Shown: positions 25,316-33,977 of the stretch, in pieces | How positions within the stretch are numbered: the stretch's first letter is position 1 | Layout: every line of letters begins with the position of its first letter | NCBI GenBank assembly: GCA_045601245.1 | Contig: JAZRZH010000028.1 | Coordinates: 33,948-97,947 of the forward strand | Direction: 5' to 3' | Length of the DNA: 64,000 nt | DNA from: Cacconaster sp045601245 | GTDB lineage: Bacteria; Bacteroidota; Bacteroidia; Bacteroidales; UBA932 | Translations under genes and position numbers: made by a program | Notes under the pieces: model-generated | What the model was told of the DNA's origin: nothing | Databases searched by the model: none | The model's input: the letters and a program-made list of their open reading frames with translations, nothing else

Positions 25316-26059
25316 CTATCGCGTGGTTTCCTGGTTGGAGCCGGCGCTCAGATTGAGCCAGATGCGCAGGCCGTTGATGGCGTTGATCAGGTAGAAGGAG
25401 TATTTGATGACGTAGATGAGGGCGTAGGATTCACCGGAGGCGAGAGTCAGCGACCACATTATGATGGAGGATACGTTGACGCCTATCCAGAAGAACCACT
25501 GGTTCATATAGGCATTTGACATCAGATATTGGCCGATGATGTTGCATACTGTCGAGAAGGCGTCGGCCAGGACGAGCATCTTGATGAGAGTGTGCGATTC
25601 ACTGTGGTCGAAACGGTTGAGGATGAGGTAGGCTGCAACGAGGCTGAGTGCGAATATGCCGAGATAAATGGCCCACTGGCGGCCTGTGAAGCGGCGCGCC
25701 TTGACTTTCTTCTTCTCGGACGCCCCGCGTTTCTTCCACTGTATGAAACCGAATACCTGCATCGGGACGAAGTACAGGGCATGCAGGGCAGCATTGCCGT
25801 AGCGGCCGCTGATAAAGCATATCACCGCATATATCGTGACGTCGAAGAAGCCGAAGAAGAAGGTGGCGATCCTGCCGTTGGCTGCGCAGACAGTGCTGAG
25901 CACGCCGAAGATGGAACCTATCGCCGAGACGATGAGTATCATCTTTCCCGTGTCGGTGGTATTCCATTTGAAAACAGTGGCCAGAATGGTCATTACCGCC
26001 ATACCAATGAGTATGGTCGCGTTGAAGATGCGGTTGAAGCGCTTGTCGTCGAAAGCCAT
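25316..26059 (-). CDS. pnuC: PnuC-family nicotinamide riboside transporter
   Basis: The protein is 247 aa with about seven membrane helices. PnuC features are AVICFISGRYGNAALHALYFVPMQVFGFIQWKK and NQWFFWIGVNVSSIIMW. PnuC carries nicotinamide riboside, or related vitamin substrates in some subfamilies, by facilitated diffusion coupled to phosphorylation inside the cell. No kinase gene lies beside it. It follows uvrC by 6 bp on the same strand. A second PnuC-like gene sits inside the suf operon at 57.9 kb, and the substrates of the two may differ. Confidence 0.85.
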   Translation of the reverse strand: MAFDDKRFNRIFNATILIGMAVMTILATVFKWNTTDTGKMILIVSAIGSIFGVLSTVCAANGRIATFFFGFFDVTIYAVICFISGRYGNAALHALYFVPMQVFGFIQWKKRGASEKKKVKARRFTGRQWAIYLGIFALSLVAAYLILNRFDHSESHTLIKMLVLADAFSTVCNIIGQYLMSNAYMNQWFFWIGVNVSSIIMWSLTLASGESYALIYVIKYSFYLINAINGLRIWLNLSAGSNQETTR

Positions 26060-26065
26060 GCTTTT

Positions 26066-27562
26066 TTATTGTTTGTTTAATTCTTCGTGAATGATTGCCG
26101 CAAGTTTCGGCCCGACCTCTGCGGCCAGGTCGTCCAGCGGCGCCGCGGCTATGCGCTTGACGCTGCGGAATCTGCGCAGAAGTTTTGTCTCCGTGGCGGG
26201 ACCGACGCCGGCGATGGAGCGGAGTTCTGAATCCACCTCGCTCTTGCGGCGGCGCGCCCTGTGGTGGGTGATGCCGAATCGGTGGGCCTCGTCGCGGATC
26301 TGCATCAGTATTCGCAGCGCGGAGGAGTTCTTGTCGAGGAACAGAGGGTCGGGGTCTCCCGGTATGTACACCTCTTCGAGCCTTTCGGCCAGTCCCACGA
26401 CGAACATCTCGTCGCGCAGGCCAAGTTCCAGAAGTGCCTCCAGAGCGCATCCCAGCTGGCCTTTTCCGCCATCGATGACTACCAGCTGAGGCAGGGATTC
26501 CCCTTCGGCGAGCATTCTCGAATAGCGGCGGTTGACCACCTCCTTCATCGAGGCGTAGTCGTTGGCGCCGACCACCGTCTTGATGAGGAAATGCCTGTAA
26601 TCCTTCTTGCTCGGGATGCCGTCCTTGAAGACGACACACGCCGCCACCGGATTCGTTCCCTGTATGTTGGAGTTGTCGAAGCACTCGATGTGCACCGGCT
26701 TTTTGCTCATTCCCAATGCCTTGCGGAGTTCTTCCAGAGCCTTCTGGTTGCGTACCACCTGTCTCGGAAGTTTCTTCTCCTGCAGCAGTTCATAGGTCTC
26801 CATATCCAGGATGCCGTGGCCGACTACCTTCTGCCGCTTGTGGTGTATGTCCAGCAGGCGCAGCCGCTCTTTCCATTGAGCCGCCTCCTCGAAGCGTAGT
26901 TCGGCGGCGGCCTTTTCCATTTCTGCCTTGAAAGACTCCATCAGCGGTCTGACGCGCCCGCTCAACAGGGCGTTGATGCTGTCAATCTGGGAGTCGTACT
27001 GCTCCTGGGACTGCATCCCCGCGCACGGAGCGGCACATTTGCCGAGATGATAGTTGAGGCAGGGACGGATCTTCCCGCCCCGGATGACCTCGTCCGTCAG
27101 GTTGTGGCGGCATACGCGCACCTGGTAGATGCTTCCTATCAGGTCCAGCAGCCTGTGGGCGAACTGCACCGAGGCGTACGGGCCGTAATAGCGAGAGCCG
27201 TCCTTGATGTATCTGTGGGTCAGACAGACGCGCGGGAAGCGCTCTCCCTTGATGCAGATCCAGGGATAGGTCTTGTCATCCTTGAGCATTATGTTGTACT
27301 TCGGCTGGAGCTGCTTGATGAGGTTGTTCTCCAACAGGAGGGCGTCCTCCTCGGTCTCCACGACGGTGTACTGCAGGTCGGCGATGTTGGAGACCAGCGC
27401 GGCCGTCTTGCGGTTCAGCTGCTCCACCGGCACAAAATACTGTGACACACGACGTTTCAGATTCTTCGCCTTGCCTACATAGATGATGGTCCCTTCCGAA
27501 TCGAAGTACCTGTATACACCCGGGGTGTCAGGAAGGGCGCTCACCTTGTCTCTTATATTCAT
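26066..27562 (-). CDS. uvrC: Excinuclease ABC subunit C, shortened form
   Basis: The protein is 498 aa against about 600 for typical UvrC. The N-terminal GIY-YIG nuclease is intact (GVYRYFDSEGTIIYVGKAKN, 15-34), followed by a Cys-rich segment (CLNYHLGKCAAPC, 168-180) and a UVR motif (about 195-235). The C-terminal RNase H-like nuclease keeps Asp296 (FDNSN), Asp364 (DGGKGQ) and His427 (RDEAHRF), then a helix-hairpin-helix. The missing stretch of about 100 residues lies between the UVR motif and the RNase H domain (around 245-275), where only a short linker remains. Both incision sites look active. It acts with UvrAB in nucleotide excision repair. Confidence 0.93.
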   Translation of the reverse strand: MNIRDKVSALPDTPGVYRYFDSEGTIIYVGKAKNLKRRVSQYFVPVEQLNRKTAALVSNIADLQYTVVETEEDALLLENNLIKQLQPKYNIMLKDDKTYPWICIKGERFPRVCLTHRYIKDGSRYYGPYASVQFAHRLLDLIGSIYQVRVCRHNLTDEVIRGGKIRPCLNYHLGKCAAPCAGMQSQEQYDSQIDSINALLSGRVRPLMESFKAEMEKAAAELRFEEAAQWKERLRLLDIHHKRQKVVGHGILDMETYELLQEKKLPRQVVRNQKALEELRKALGMSKKPVHIECFDNSNIQGTNPVAACVVFKDGIPSKKDYRHFLIKTVVGANDYASMKEVVNRRYSRMLAEGESLPQLVVIDGGKGQLGCALEALLELGLRDEMFVVGLAERLEEVYIPGDPDPLFLDKNSSALRILMQIRDEAHRFGITHHRARRRKSEVDSELRSIAGVGPATETKLLRRFRSVKRIAAAPLDDLAAEVGPKLAAIIHEELNKQ

Positions 27563-27575
27563 AAGAAATTATTAT

Positions 27576-27583
27576 TATCTTTG
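27576..27583 (+). promoter_or_regulatory. -7 box for the OlsF-like gene
   Basis: TATCTTTG matches TAnnTTTG and lies 26 bp before the ATG at 27610. It supports that ATG over the TTG at 27595, which would fall at the transcript edge. Confidence 0.55.
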
Positions 27584-27609
27584 TAGGTTAAGAATTGAAA
27601 CGACCATTT

Positions 27610-29433
27610 ATGCAGGAGAAGGCAAATATAATCAATAAATCAGACATTCAGAGCGCAATCGGTATGAAAGGTCCTCTTGGCAGGTTTGTGGCTGGGATTG
27701 CGATGCGCGCGATGGGTCTGAACAGGGTCAATGAGGTGTATAAGAAGTATTGCATGTACGAGGGCCCGGAATTCTCTAAGCACGTCCTTGATGAATTGAA
27801 CATTACATACGATCTGCCCGAATCCGACCTCGCCAACCTTCCCGAAGGGCAGTTCATCACCATTTCCAACCACTGCTTCGGCGGTGTGGACGGACTTCTC
27901 GTCAGTACCATCATAGGCTCAAGGAAGCCTGATTACAAGATACTTACAAACTTCATCCTTTCGATGATCCCAACACTGAGGGATACCTTCCTTCCAGTGA
28001 ATCCGTTCAAGAACGGCGAGACCAACAAGAAGAGTTTCTCCGGCATCAGAATGGCTATGGAACACCTCGAAAACGGCGGTTGTCTCGGCCTCTTCCCGGC
28101 CGGAGCGGTCTCGACATATATGAAGAAGGAGGATCGCACCGCGGTCGACAAGGGGCGCATCATCGAAGACTGGCCGTGGCCGAACAATATGGCCAAGCTC
28201 ATACGCAATGCCAACGTGCCGGTGGTGCCTATCTATTTTGACGGCTGCAATTCCTGGAAATTCCACGCCCTTGGCCGCATCCATCCAATGCTCCGCACCG
28301 CGCGTCTGGTCCGCGAGCTTTTCAACAAGAAGGACAGTTGCATAAGGATGCGCATAGGCAGGCCGGTGCTTCCGGTCGAATTCAAAGAGTTCGAGGACCT
28401 CAAGTCATTCGGCCAGTATCTGCGGAGCAGGGTGTTCGCCCTTGAAGCGATGATGCCGGAGAAGGATGTCAAGGTCTGCGAAACCAAAAATGCCGATATC
28501 AAGCCGATTGTGGAGCGCGGCAGTGTTGAGGATATGCTCTCCGATATAGCCGCAATCCGGGACAGGATGCTTTTCTCTTCCGCCGGATATGAGTGCTATC
28601 TTGCCGATTACAAAGATATCCCGCATATCATCACAGAGCTCGGCCGCCTGCGCGAAGAGGCTTTCCGCTCGGTCGGGGAAGGTACTGATCTGGCGCTGGA
28701 CCTCGACGATTTTGACAAGTATTATAAGCATCTCTTCGTCTGGGATGCAGGGAAGCAATTTATCGCCGGAGCATATCGTCTCGGAATAGGCTCTGAAATG
28801 TTCGAACGGTTCGGCGGACGCAATGCATTCTATACCAGCACTCTTATTGAGTACGGTGACGCTGCGGACAATATCCTGCCGAAGTGCATCGAGCTCGGAC
28901 GCTCCTTCGTGTCCGTTGATTATCAGAAGGACACGATGGCTCTGCAGATGCTTTTCAAAGGTTTGTTGTACAGCACTATGGAGTTTCCGGAAGCCGAGTA
29001 TTTCCTGGGTCCTGTCAGCATCAGCAACTCATATCCGAAGTTCTTCCAGAGCCTGATGGTCTATTATTTCAGCAACTTCAAGGCATATGACGGACCGAAA
29101 CCTTTCGCAGAGTCCGTCGTGCCGTTCAAGGCTGATTTCCTCAGGGTGGACCCGAAGCAGATGCTCAAGGGCAAGGAGGATTCGGTGGAGAAATTCGACC
29201 GCCTGCTCGGCGCGATGTCCAATGGCGAATACCGCCTTCCGCCGCTTGTCAAGCGCTATTTCAAGGCCGGGGCTCAACTGATATGCTTTAACGTTGACCC
29301 GCTCTTCAACTTCTCACTCGACGGCCTGATCCTCCAGCCGCTGAAGGGATATCCCGAAAGCGAACTCCTTCCTCTGCTCAAGAGCATCGAGTCCGAAGAG
29401 GAGAAGGAAAGATTCCTCAACAGATTCAAATAG
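27610..29433 (+). CDS. OlsF-like bifunctional acyltransferase for aminolipid (ornithine/glycine lipid) synthesis
   Basis: The protein is 607 aa. The N-terminal half is a PlsC-type O-acyltransferase with SNHCFGGVDGLL as its His...Asp site, spaced as in the OlsA/GlsA-like branch, and LFPAGAVS further on. The C-terminal half (about 320-600) is a GNAT-like N-acyltransferase of the hemolysin/OlsB/GlsB type: LREEAFRSVGEGTDLALDLDDFDKYYKHLFVWD and IAGAYRLGIG. The fusion matches OlsF-type enzymes, which N-acylate an amino acid and then O-acylate the product to give a phosphorus-free membrane lipid. In Bacteroides the two halves are separate glsB and glsA genes. The amino acid used (glycine, ornithine or serine) is not readable. 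It is followed after 10 bp by a propeller/barrel gene. Confidence 0.8.
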   Translation: MQEKANIINKSDIQSAIGMKGPLGRFVAGIAMRAMGLNRVNEVYKKYCMYEGPEFSKHVLDELNITYDLPESDLANLPEGQFITISNHCFGGVDGLLVSTIIGSRKPDYKILTNFILSMIPTLRDTFLPVNPFKNGETNKKSFSGIRMAMEHLENGGCLGLFPAGAVSTYMKKEDRTAVDKGRIIEDWPWPNNMAKLIRNANVPVVPIYFDGCNSWKFHALGRIHPMLRTARLVRELFNKKDSCIRMRIGRPVLPVEFKEFEDLKSFGQYLRSRVFALEAMMPEKDVKVCETKNADIKPIVERGSVEDMLSDIAAIRDRMLFSSAGYECYLADYKDIPHIITELGRLREEAFRSVGEGTDLALDLDDFDKYYKHLFVWDAGKQFIAGAYRLGIGSEMFERFGGRNAFYTSTLIEYGDAADNILPKCIELGRSFVSVDYQKDTMALQMLFKGLLYSTMEFPEAEYFLGPVSISNSYPKFFQSLMVYYFSNFKAYDGPKPFAESVVPFKADFLRVDPKQMLKGKEDSVEKFDRLLGAMSNGEYRLPPLVKRYFKAGAQLICFNVDPLFNFSLDGLILQPLKGYPESELLPLLKSIESEEEKERFLNRFK

Positions 29434-29443
29434 CCATCTGAAT

Positions 29444-32356
29444 ATGTCCGGCGATGGCCTGAAATACCTCGTCCGCGTTGCTGCGGTTTGTCTTGCGGTG
29501 CTTCTCGCTCCGGCGCCGGCCGATGCGCAGTACTACACTGCAGGTTCCGACCCTGCCGGTGTCAAGTGGCGTCAGATAGACTACACGGACTATTCCGTCA
29601 TATTCCCGCAGGGAATGGACTCCCTCGCCAAAAGATACCTCTATCTGCTCGAAAAGAGCCGTGACCACGCCCAGGCCGGGATGCGTATCACAATGCCGAA
29701 AGTGCCGGTTGTCCTGCACCCTTATGCCATCAGCGGCAACACCACTGCGGCCTGGGGGCCGAAGCGCCTTGAGATCTTCACCACGCCGACCCCATACGGC
29801 GGTCTGGCGCAGAACTATGAAGAGAAGACGGCGTTGATGACCAACCGTCTACTCGGCTATATGTCCAATTACGACACATACACCTTCAAGGTCTTCCAGC
29901 ACGTGCTCTTCGGCCAGCAGGCAGTGGCCTTCGGTGTCGGATTCTATCCGTCGGTATGGCAGGCCACGGGCGACGCCAATCTTTTCGTCGGAGATGAAAC
30001 CCCGCTCGGATTCGGTCGTGACGGCGAGTCACTGATGTACTACAGGGCGGCATTCGTGGACGGCGACATCCGCTCGTACGACCGCTGGCGCTATGGCTCG
30101 TACAGGGACTACACTCCGAGCAAGGATGCATTCGGATACATTCTCAACAGTAATTTCCGCTTTTATTCCCGCAACTGGTACGCAATGGGCGACGTCCTGC
30201 ATATCCAGATGCGTGACTGGTGGGACTTCTTCGGCGTCTGGAACAAGAGTTTCTTCGACGCCACCAACAAGACTGTCCGCAAGCACTGGCGCTTCATCAG
30301 CGCCTTCTATCCTACGATATGGGTCGACGACTATCTCCGACGCGGAGAGCATACGAAAGTAGAGCCGCTTCTCGCGCGTGAGGAGCCGATCTATACCGAA
30401 TTCCGCGACCCCGTGCAGATAGGGGACACCTTCTATGCCACCAAATGGGGCTACCAGTACTCCCGCAGGCTGGTCAGCATCGACTCTCTCGGCCGTCAGA
30501 AGAGGCTCAGGCCTTTCGCGGAGAATACAAGCCGCGTAGTGGCGTCGCCTGACGGGCGTTTATACTGGTCTGAAGTGGTCCGCGATCCGCGCTGGGAGCT
30601 TTTCAGCACCTCCATCATCCGCAGCTATGATCCGCAGAAGAACCGTCTGCGCGACGTGACCCGCAATACGAGGTACTTCAATCCGACATTTTCGCAGAGC
30701 GGTGACACGATGTTCGTCGCACATTATTTCGTCAACGGCGGGACCGAATGTCTCGCGCTCGATCCGTCGGACGGCAGCCTCATCTGCCGCCTCGGTGCTC
30801 CGCGCAAGGGGCAGATCACGGAAATGCTGGTGGTGGGGGACATTCTCTATGCTCTGGCCATCACTGAAAATGGGATGGGGCTCTACAGCACCGTGCCGAT
30901 GTCCGAGAATGAATGGGAGTGTGAAATATCTCCTTATTTCAGCAAAATGCAGCATATGTGCAGCCACAACGGCAACGTCTGTTTTGTCTGCGACCGCGAC
31001 GGAGTTTGCAGCATATATGAATTCTCCACATCCGAAAAAACTCTCTGCAAGCTCACAAATGCCCGTTTCGGCAACTTCTATCCGTCGTTCGACTCCAACG
31101 GGGACCTTATTCTGACGGAATATGACAAAATGGGCCACCATCCGTCAAGGATCCCGGCCGATTCCCTCCGCCACGAAGAAGTCGTGATGGAATATGACCG
31201 CCGCGCCTCCTATCCGATGGCCGAGCATCTGACCGACATTGCAAGGCAGACGATTGATTTCCCGTCCGAAAAGGCATACGAGAATATCAAGGCCGAAATC
31301 GACTCTCTTGAGAGCGAGCCGTACCGCAAGAGCGGCAGACTTTTCAATTTCCACTCCTGGGCGCCGTTCTACGCCAATATCAACAGGATAATGAATATGA
31401 GTTACGACGAGATCTACCAGCTCGCCGGAATCGGTGCCACCGTCATTTCACAGAATACGCTCGGCACCGCAGTGACTCAGCTGGGATACGAATATCACCG
31501 CGACCCGGGCTTCTTCACAGGCAAGGGCGACGAACCTGTGGAATACCGCCATTTCCATTCGGGCCACATCAACTTCAACTATACGGGATGGTATCCTGCC
31601 ATTGAACTCGCCGCTGACATCAACGACCACGCGCTGGTCTACAAGGGCGTCGGCAAGCCGTTCTCGCTCGATGCCTCAGCCAAGGTCTATATCCCGTGGG
31701 ACTTCAGCCGGAGCGGCTGGGACCGCGGTCTGGCGCCATATGTCCAGGGTGACTGGTCCAATGACGGCATATACGACTTCACCTGGGGCGCGAGATACTG
31801 GTCGATGCTCCCGAAATCCAAGCGACAATTGAGCCCGCGTCTTGGCCTCGGAGTCGAGGTCGAAGGCCGCAGGTCCATCAGCGACCTGGGTGTCAGGGAT
31901 CTTGCATACGTCTATGCATACGGATATCTGCCGGGCATCACCCGCGACCAGAGTATGAAACTCACCGCTTCGCATCAGCATCAGTGGAACAGGAACGCCA
32001 CCCCGGTGGACCTGCTCTCCAACCTTGCCTCGATGCCCCGCGGCTATAATAAGATTCCGCTTTCGGATTACACGAAATTCACCTTTGATTACGGCATATT
32101 CCTCTATCTCGGGGACGTCACCTGGCCGTGGCTCTACTATCTGCACCGGATGCAGATTGTGCCTTTCGCAGATTTCGCCATCAACCGAACGTCTCCGGCG
32201 GCGAAGCCTGACTATATGTGGTCCTATGGCGGCGACGTGCTGCTCTGCGGCCATTATTTCCGCATCGGCAGCGAGATCAACCTCGGCGTGCGCTACGCCC
32301 GCACCGCAGACGGCAGGAATTATTGGGGAGTCGTATTTAATAACAGTTTAAAATAA
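29444..32356 (+). CDS. Exported TolB-like propeller plus outer-membrane barrel protein, function unknown
   Basis: The protein is 970 aa with a signal peptide (ending APAPADAQ). Residues about 30-300 include a region rich in Trp and Tyr with metallopeptidase-like spacing but no HExxH motif. Residues 330-620 look like propeller blades (KWGYQYSRRLVSIDS, VVASPDGRLYWSEVVRDPRW, SFDSNGDLILTEYDK). The last 330 residues alternate in the manner of outer-membrane beta strands and end with NYWGVVFNNSLK. It appears co-transcribed with the OlsF-like gene (10-bp gap), which suggests an envelope or lipid-related role. Large proteins of this design are common in Bacteroidales but uncharacterised as far as I know. 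Confidence 0.65.
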   Translation: MSGDGLKYLVRVAAVCLAVLLAPAPADAQYYTAGSDPAGVKWRQIDYTDYSVIFPQGMDSLAKRYLYLLEKSRDHAQAGMRITMPKVPVVLHPYAISGNTTAAWGPKRLEIFTTPTPYGGLAQNYEEKTALMTNRLLGYMSNYDTYTFKVFQHVLFGQQAVAFGVGFYPSVWQATGDANLFVGDETPLGFGRDGESLMYYRAAFVDGDIRSYDRWRYGSYRDYTPSKDAFGYILNSNFRFYSRNWYAMGDVLHIQMRDWWDFFGVWNKSFFDATNKTVRKHWRFISAFYPTIWVDDYLRRGEHTKVEPLLAREEPIYTEFRDPVQIGDTFYATKWGYQYSRRLVSIDSLGRQKRLRPFAENTSRVVASPDGRLYWSEVVRDPRWELFSTSIIRSYDPQKNRLRDVTRNTRYFNPTFSQSGDTMFVAHYFVNGGTECLALDPSDGSLICRLGAPRKGQITEMLVVGDILYALAITENGMGLYSTVPMSENEWECEISPYFSKMQHMCSHNGNVCFVCDRDGVCSIYEFSTSEKTLCKLTNARFGNFYPSFDSNGDLILTEYDKMGHHPSRIPADSLRHEEVVMEYDRRASYPMAEHLTDIARQTIDFPSEKAYENIKAEIDSLESEPYRKSGRLFNFHSWAPFYANINRIMNMSYDEIYQLAGIGATVISQNTLGTAVTQLGYEYHRDPGFFTGKGDEPVEYRHFHSGHINFNYTGWYPAIELAADINDHALVYKGVGKPFSLDASAKVYIPWDFSRSGWDRGLAPYVQGDWSNDGIYDFTWGARYWSMLPKSKRQLSPRLGLGVEVEGRRSISDLGVRDLAYVYAYGYLPGITRDQSMKLTASHQHQWNRNATPVDLLSNLASMPRGYNKIPLSDYTKFTFDYGIFLYLGDVTWPWLYYLHRMQIVPFADFAINRTSPAAKPDYMWSYGGDVLLCGHYFRIGSEINLGVRYARTADGRNYWGVVFNNSLK

Positions 32357-32363
32357 TTATCGC

Positions 32364-32371
32364 TACTTTTG
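32364..32371 (+). promoter_or_regulatory. -7 box for the dcuC-like gene
   Basis: TACTTTTG matches TAnnTTTG and lies 23 bp before the ATG at 32395. Confidence 0.5.
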
Positions 32372-32394
32372 CATAAATATTAAATCAAAATTAT

Positions 32395-33783
32395 ATGGTT
32401 CTCTTAGAAGTTATCCTTTGCCTGGCCTTCATAGGCGTGACAGGCTGGTTAGTCCTCAAGAAGTACAATCCGTCCACTATCCTGTTCGTGATGGGTATGC
32501 TGATGCTTACTCTGGCAACGGTGCTCGGCATATCCGACCCCACATCGGGAGTGGAGACTACAGGTTCCAAGTTTATGGACCTGTTCAAGATAGTCGAGAC
32601 CCGTTTCGGCAAATCCTTCGTCTCCTTCGGTCTGCTGATTATGACCATATCCGGTTATGTGGCCGTAATGAACAAGATGAAAGCCACTGAGGCAATGGTC
32701 TATATTGCATCCAAGCCCCTGTCCGTCTTCAAGGGCAATCCTTACCTGGCGGCCATCATCGTAATACCTATCTGCACCTGCCTCTTCCTCTGCATCAATT
32801 CGGCATCAGGTCTGGGTCTCCTGCTGGTAGCAACAATTTATCCTATACTTCTTAATATCGGCGTCAGCAAGCCTACGGCCCTTTCGGTGATCATTATGTC
32901 GGTCATTTTCGATATGGGTCCGGCTTCCGCAAATACGCAGCTGGCTGCAGCGCAGTACGGCGGCAACGGCACCGACTATTTCATTCAGTACCAGATACCT
33001 ATGATTATTGTGGCAGTCATCTGTCTGATGCTCGTTTCATATTTCTCCAACCGCTTCCTTGACAAGAAAGATGTGAAGGCCGGCAAGGAAATCTTCGACA
33101 ATGCAACATCCGGCGAAAAGCCTTCCGTACCGCTCTGGTTCGCATTTTTCCCTATCATCCCTCTCGTGCTGCTCATCCTCCTCTCACCTTCAGTGGGTCT
33201 CGTGGATTTCCAGGCATCGACTTCTATGATAATGCTCATCTGCGCGCTCTTCGCCTCCATTTTCCTCTGCATCTACAGGAAGAGCCTCAAGGTCGGCTGC
33301 GATATGATGAAGAGCTTCTGGGATGGTCTGGGTTCATCCTTCGGTTCGGTCATCGTGCTGACCGTGGCGGCTCTCATCTTCGCTGACGGTCTGACCAGCC
33401 TCAATTTCATCGACCTCATAGTCAACGGCTGCAATGCCCTCAATATGGGTGCGGTGGCCGTGACCATAGTATTCTCACTCGTGGTGCTCTTCTGCTCCGC
33501 AATGATGGGCAGCGGCAATGCGGCTTTCTTCGCATTCGGTCCGATGATCCCTCTCATCGCAAGTAAATTCGGCATCACCGACCCGGCGGGCATCGCATCG
33601 ATGATTCTGCCTATCCAGCTGCTGGCCAGCATGGGCCGCGGCGTGTCGCCTATCTCCGCCGTCGTTGTTGCGGTCGGCGGTTCGACCAATACCAATACAA
33701 TGGATATGGTCAAGCGCACAATGATCCCTATCCTCACCACCGCTGTGGTGATGATCATCTTCAACTTTATTGTCAACTGGTAA
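32395..33783 (+). CDS. dcuC: DcuC-family C4-dicarboxylate transporter
   Basis: The protein is 462 aa with about twelve membrane helices, matching the anaerobic C4-dicarboxylate carrier DcuC. Recognisable parts include LCINSASGLGLLLVATIYPILLNIGVSKPTALSVI, FDMGPASANTQLAA and ASMGRGVSPISAVVVAVGG. It probably exchanges fumarate, succinate or aspartate. The following gene encodes an isoaspartyl dipeptidase, which would release aspartate, so uptake or efflux of aspartate-derived C4 acids during anaerobic metabolism is a sensible joint role. Confidence 0.85.
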   Translation: MVLLEVILCLAFIGVTGWLVLKKYNPSTILFVMGMLMLTLATVLGISDPTSGVETTGSKFMDLFKIVETRFGKSFVSFGLLIMTISGYVAVMNKMKATEAMVYIASKPLSVFKGNPYLAAIIVIPICTCLFLCINSASGLGLLLVATIYPILLNIGVSKPTALSVIIMSVIFDMGPASANTQLAAAQYGGNGTDYFIQYQIPMIIVAVICLMLVSYFSNRFLDKKDVKAGKEIFDNATSGEKPSVPLWFAFFPIIPLVLLILLSPSVGLVDFQASTSMIMLICALFASIFLCIYRKSLKVGCDMMKSFWDGLGSSFGSVIVLTVAALIFADGLTSLNFIDLIVNGCNALNMGAVAVTIVFSLVVLFCSAMMGSGNAAFFAFGPMIPLIASKFGITDPAGIASMILPIQLLASMGRGVSPISAVVVAVGGSTNTNTMDMVKRTMIPILTTAVVMIIFNFIVNW

Positions 33784-33790
33784 TATAATA

Positions 33791-33957
33791 GGGATTCCTA
33801 TGCCTGCCATCCCGATAGCGGAGACAGAATATGCGTTGTCCGAAACCGTGGCCAACCACGGCCACGTAAGCGGGAGGGGCCCGCTTGCGGGAGGGATGAG
33901 CGAAGCGAAGTTTCGGCAACGAATTTCTGCGAAGCAGGGACAGCAGGCATGGGAATC
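33791..33957. repeat. Long nested intergenic palindrome (copy 2)
   Basis: GATTCCTATGCCTGC (from 33793) pairs imperfectly with GCAGGCATGGGAATC (to 33957). Inside, CGTTGTCCGAAAC (33834-33846) pairs with GTTTCGGCAACG, then come smaller hairpins CCGTGG/CCACGG and AAGCGGG/CCCGCTT. The core CGGGAGGGGCCCG at 33871-33883 is identical to that of the palindrome near 1.57 kb. It fills most of the dcuC-iadA gap and carries no gene. Confidence 0.6.
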
Positions 33958-33977
33958 ACATAAACAAATACAACATT

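Noticed and set aside
25599..26684. A 361-codon minus-strand frame overlapping pnuC and uvrC
   Set aside because: It is a shifted reading of two confirmed genes, very rich in Arg, Gly and Pro, with no recognisable domain.
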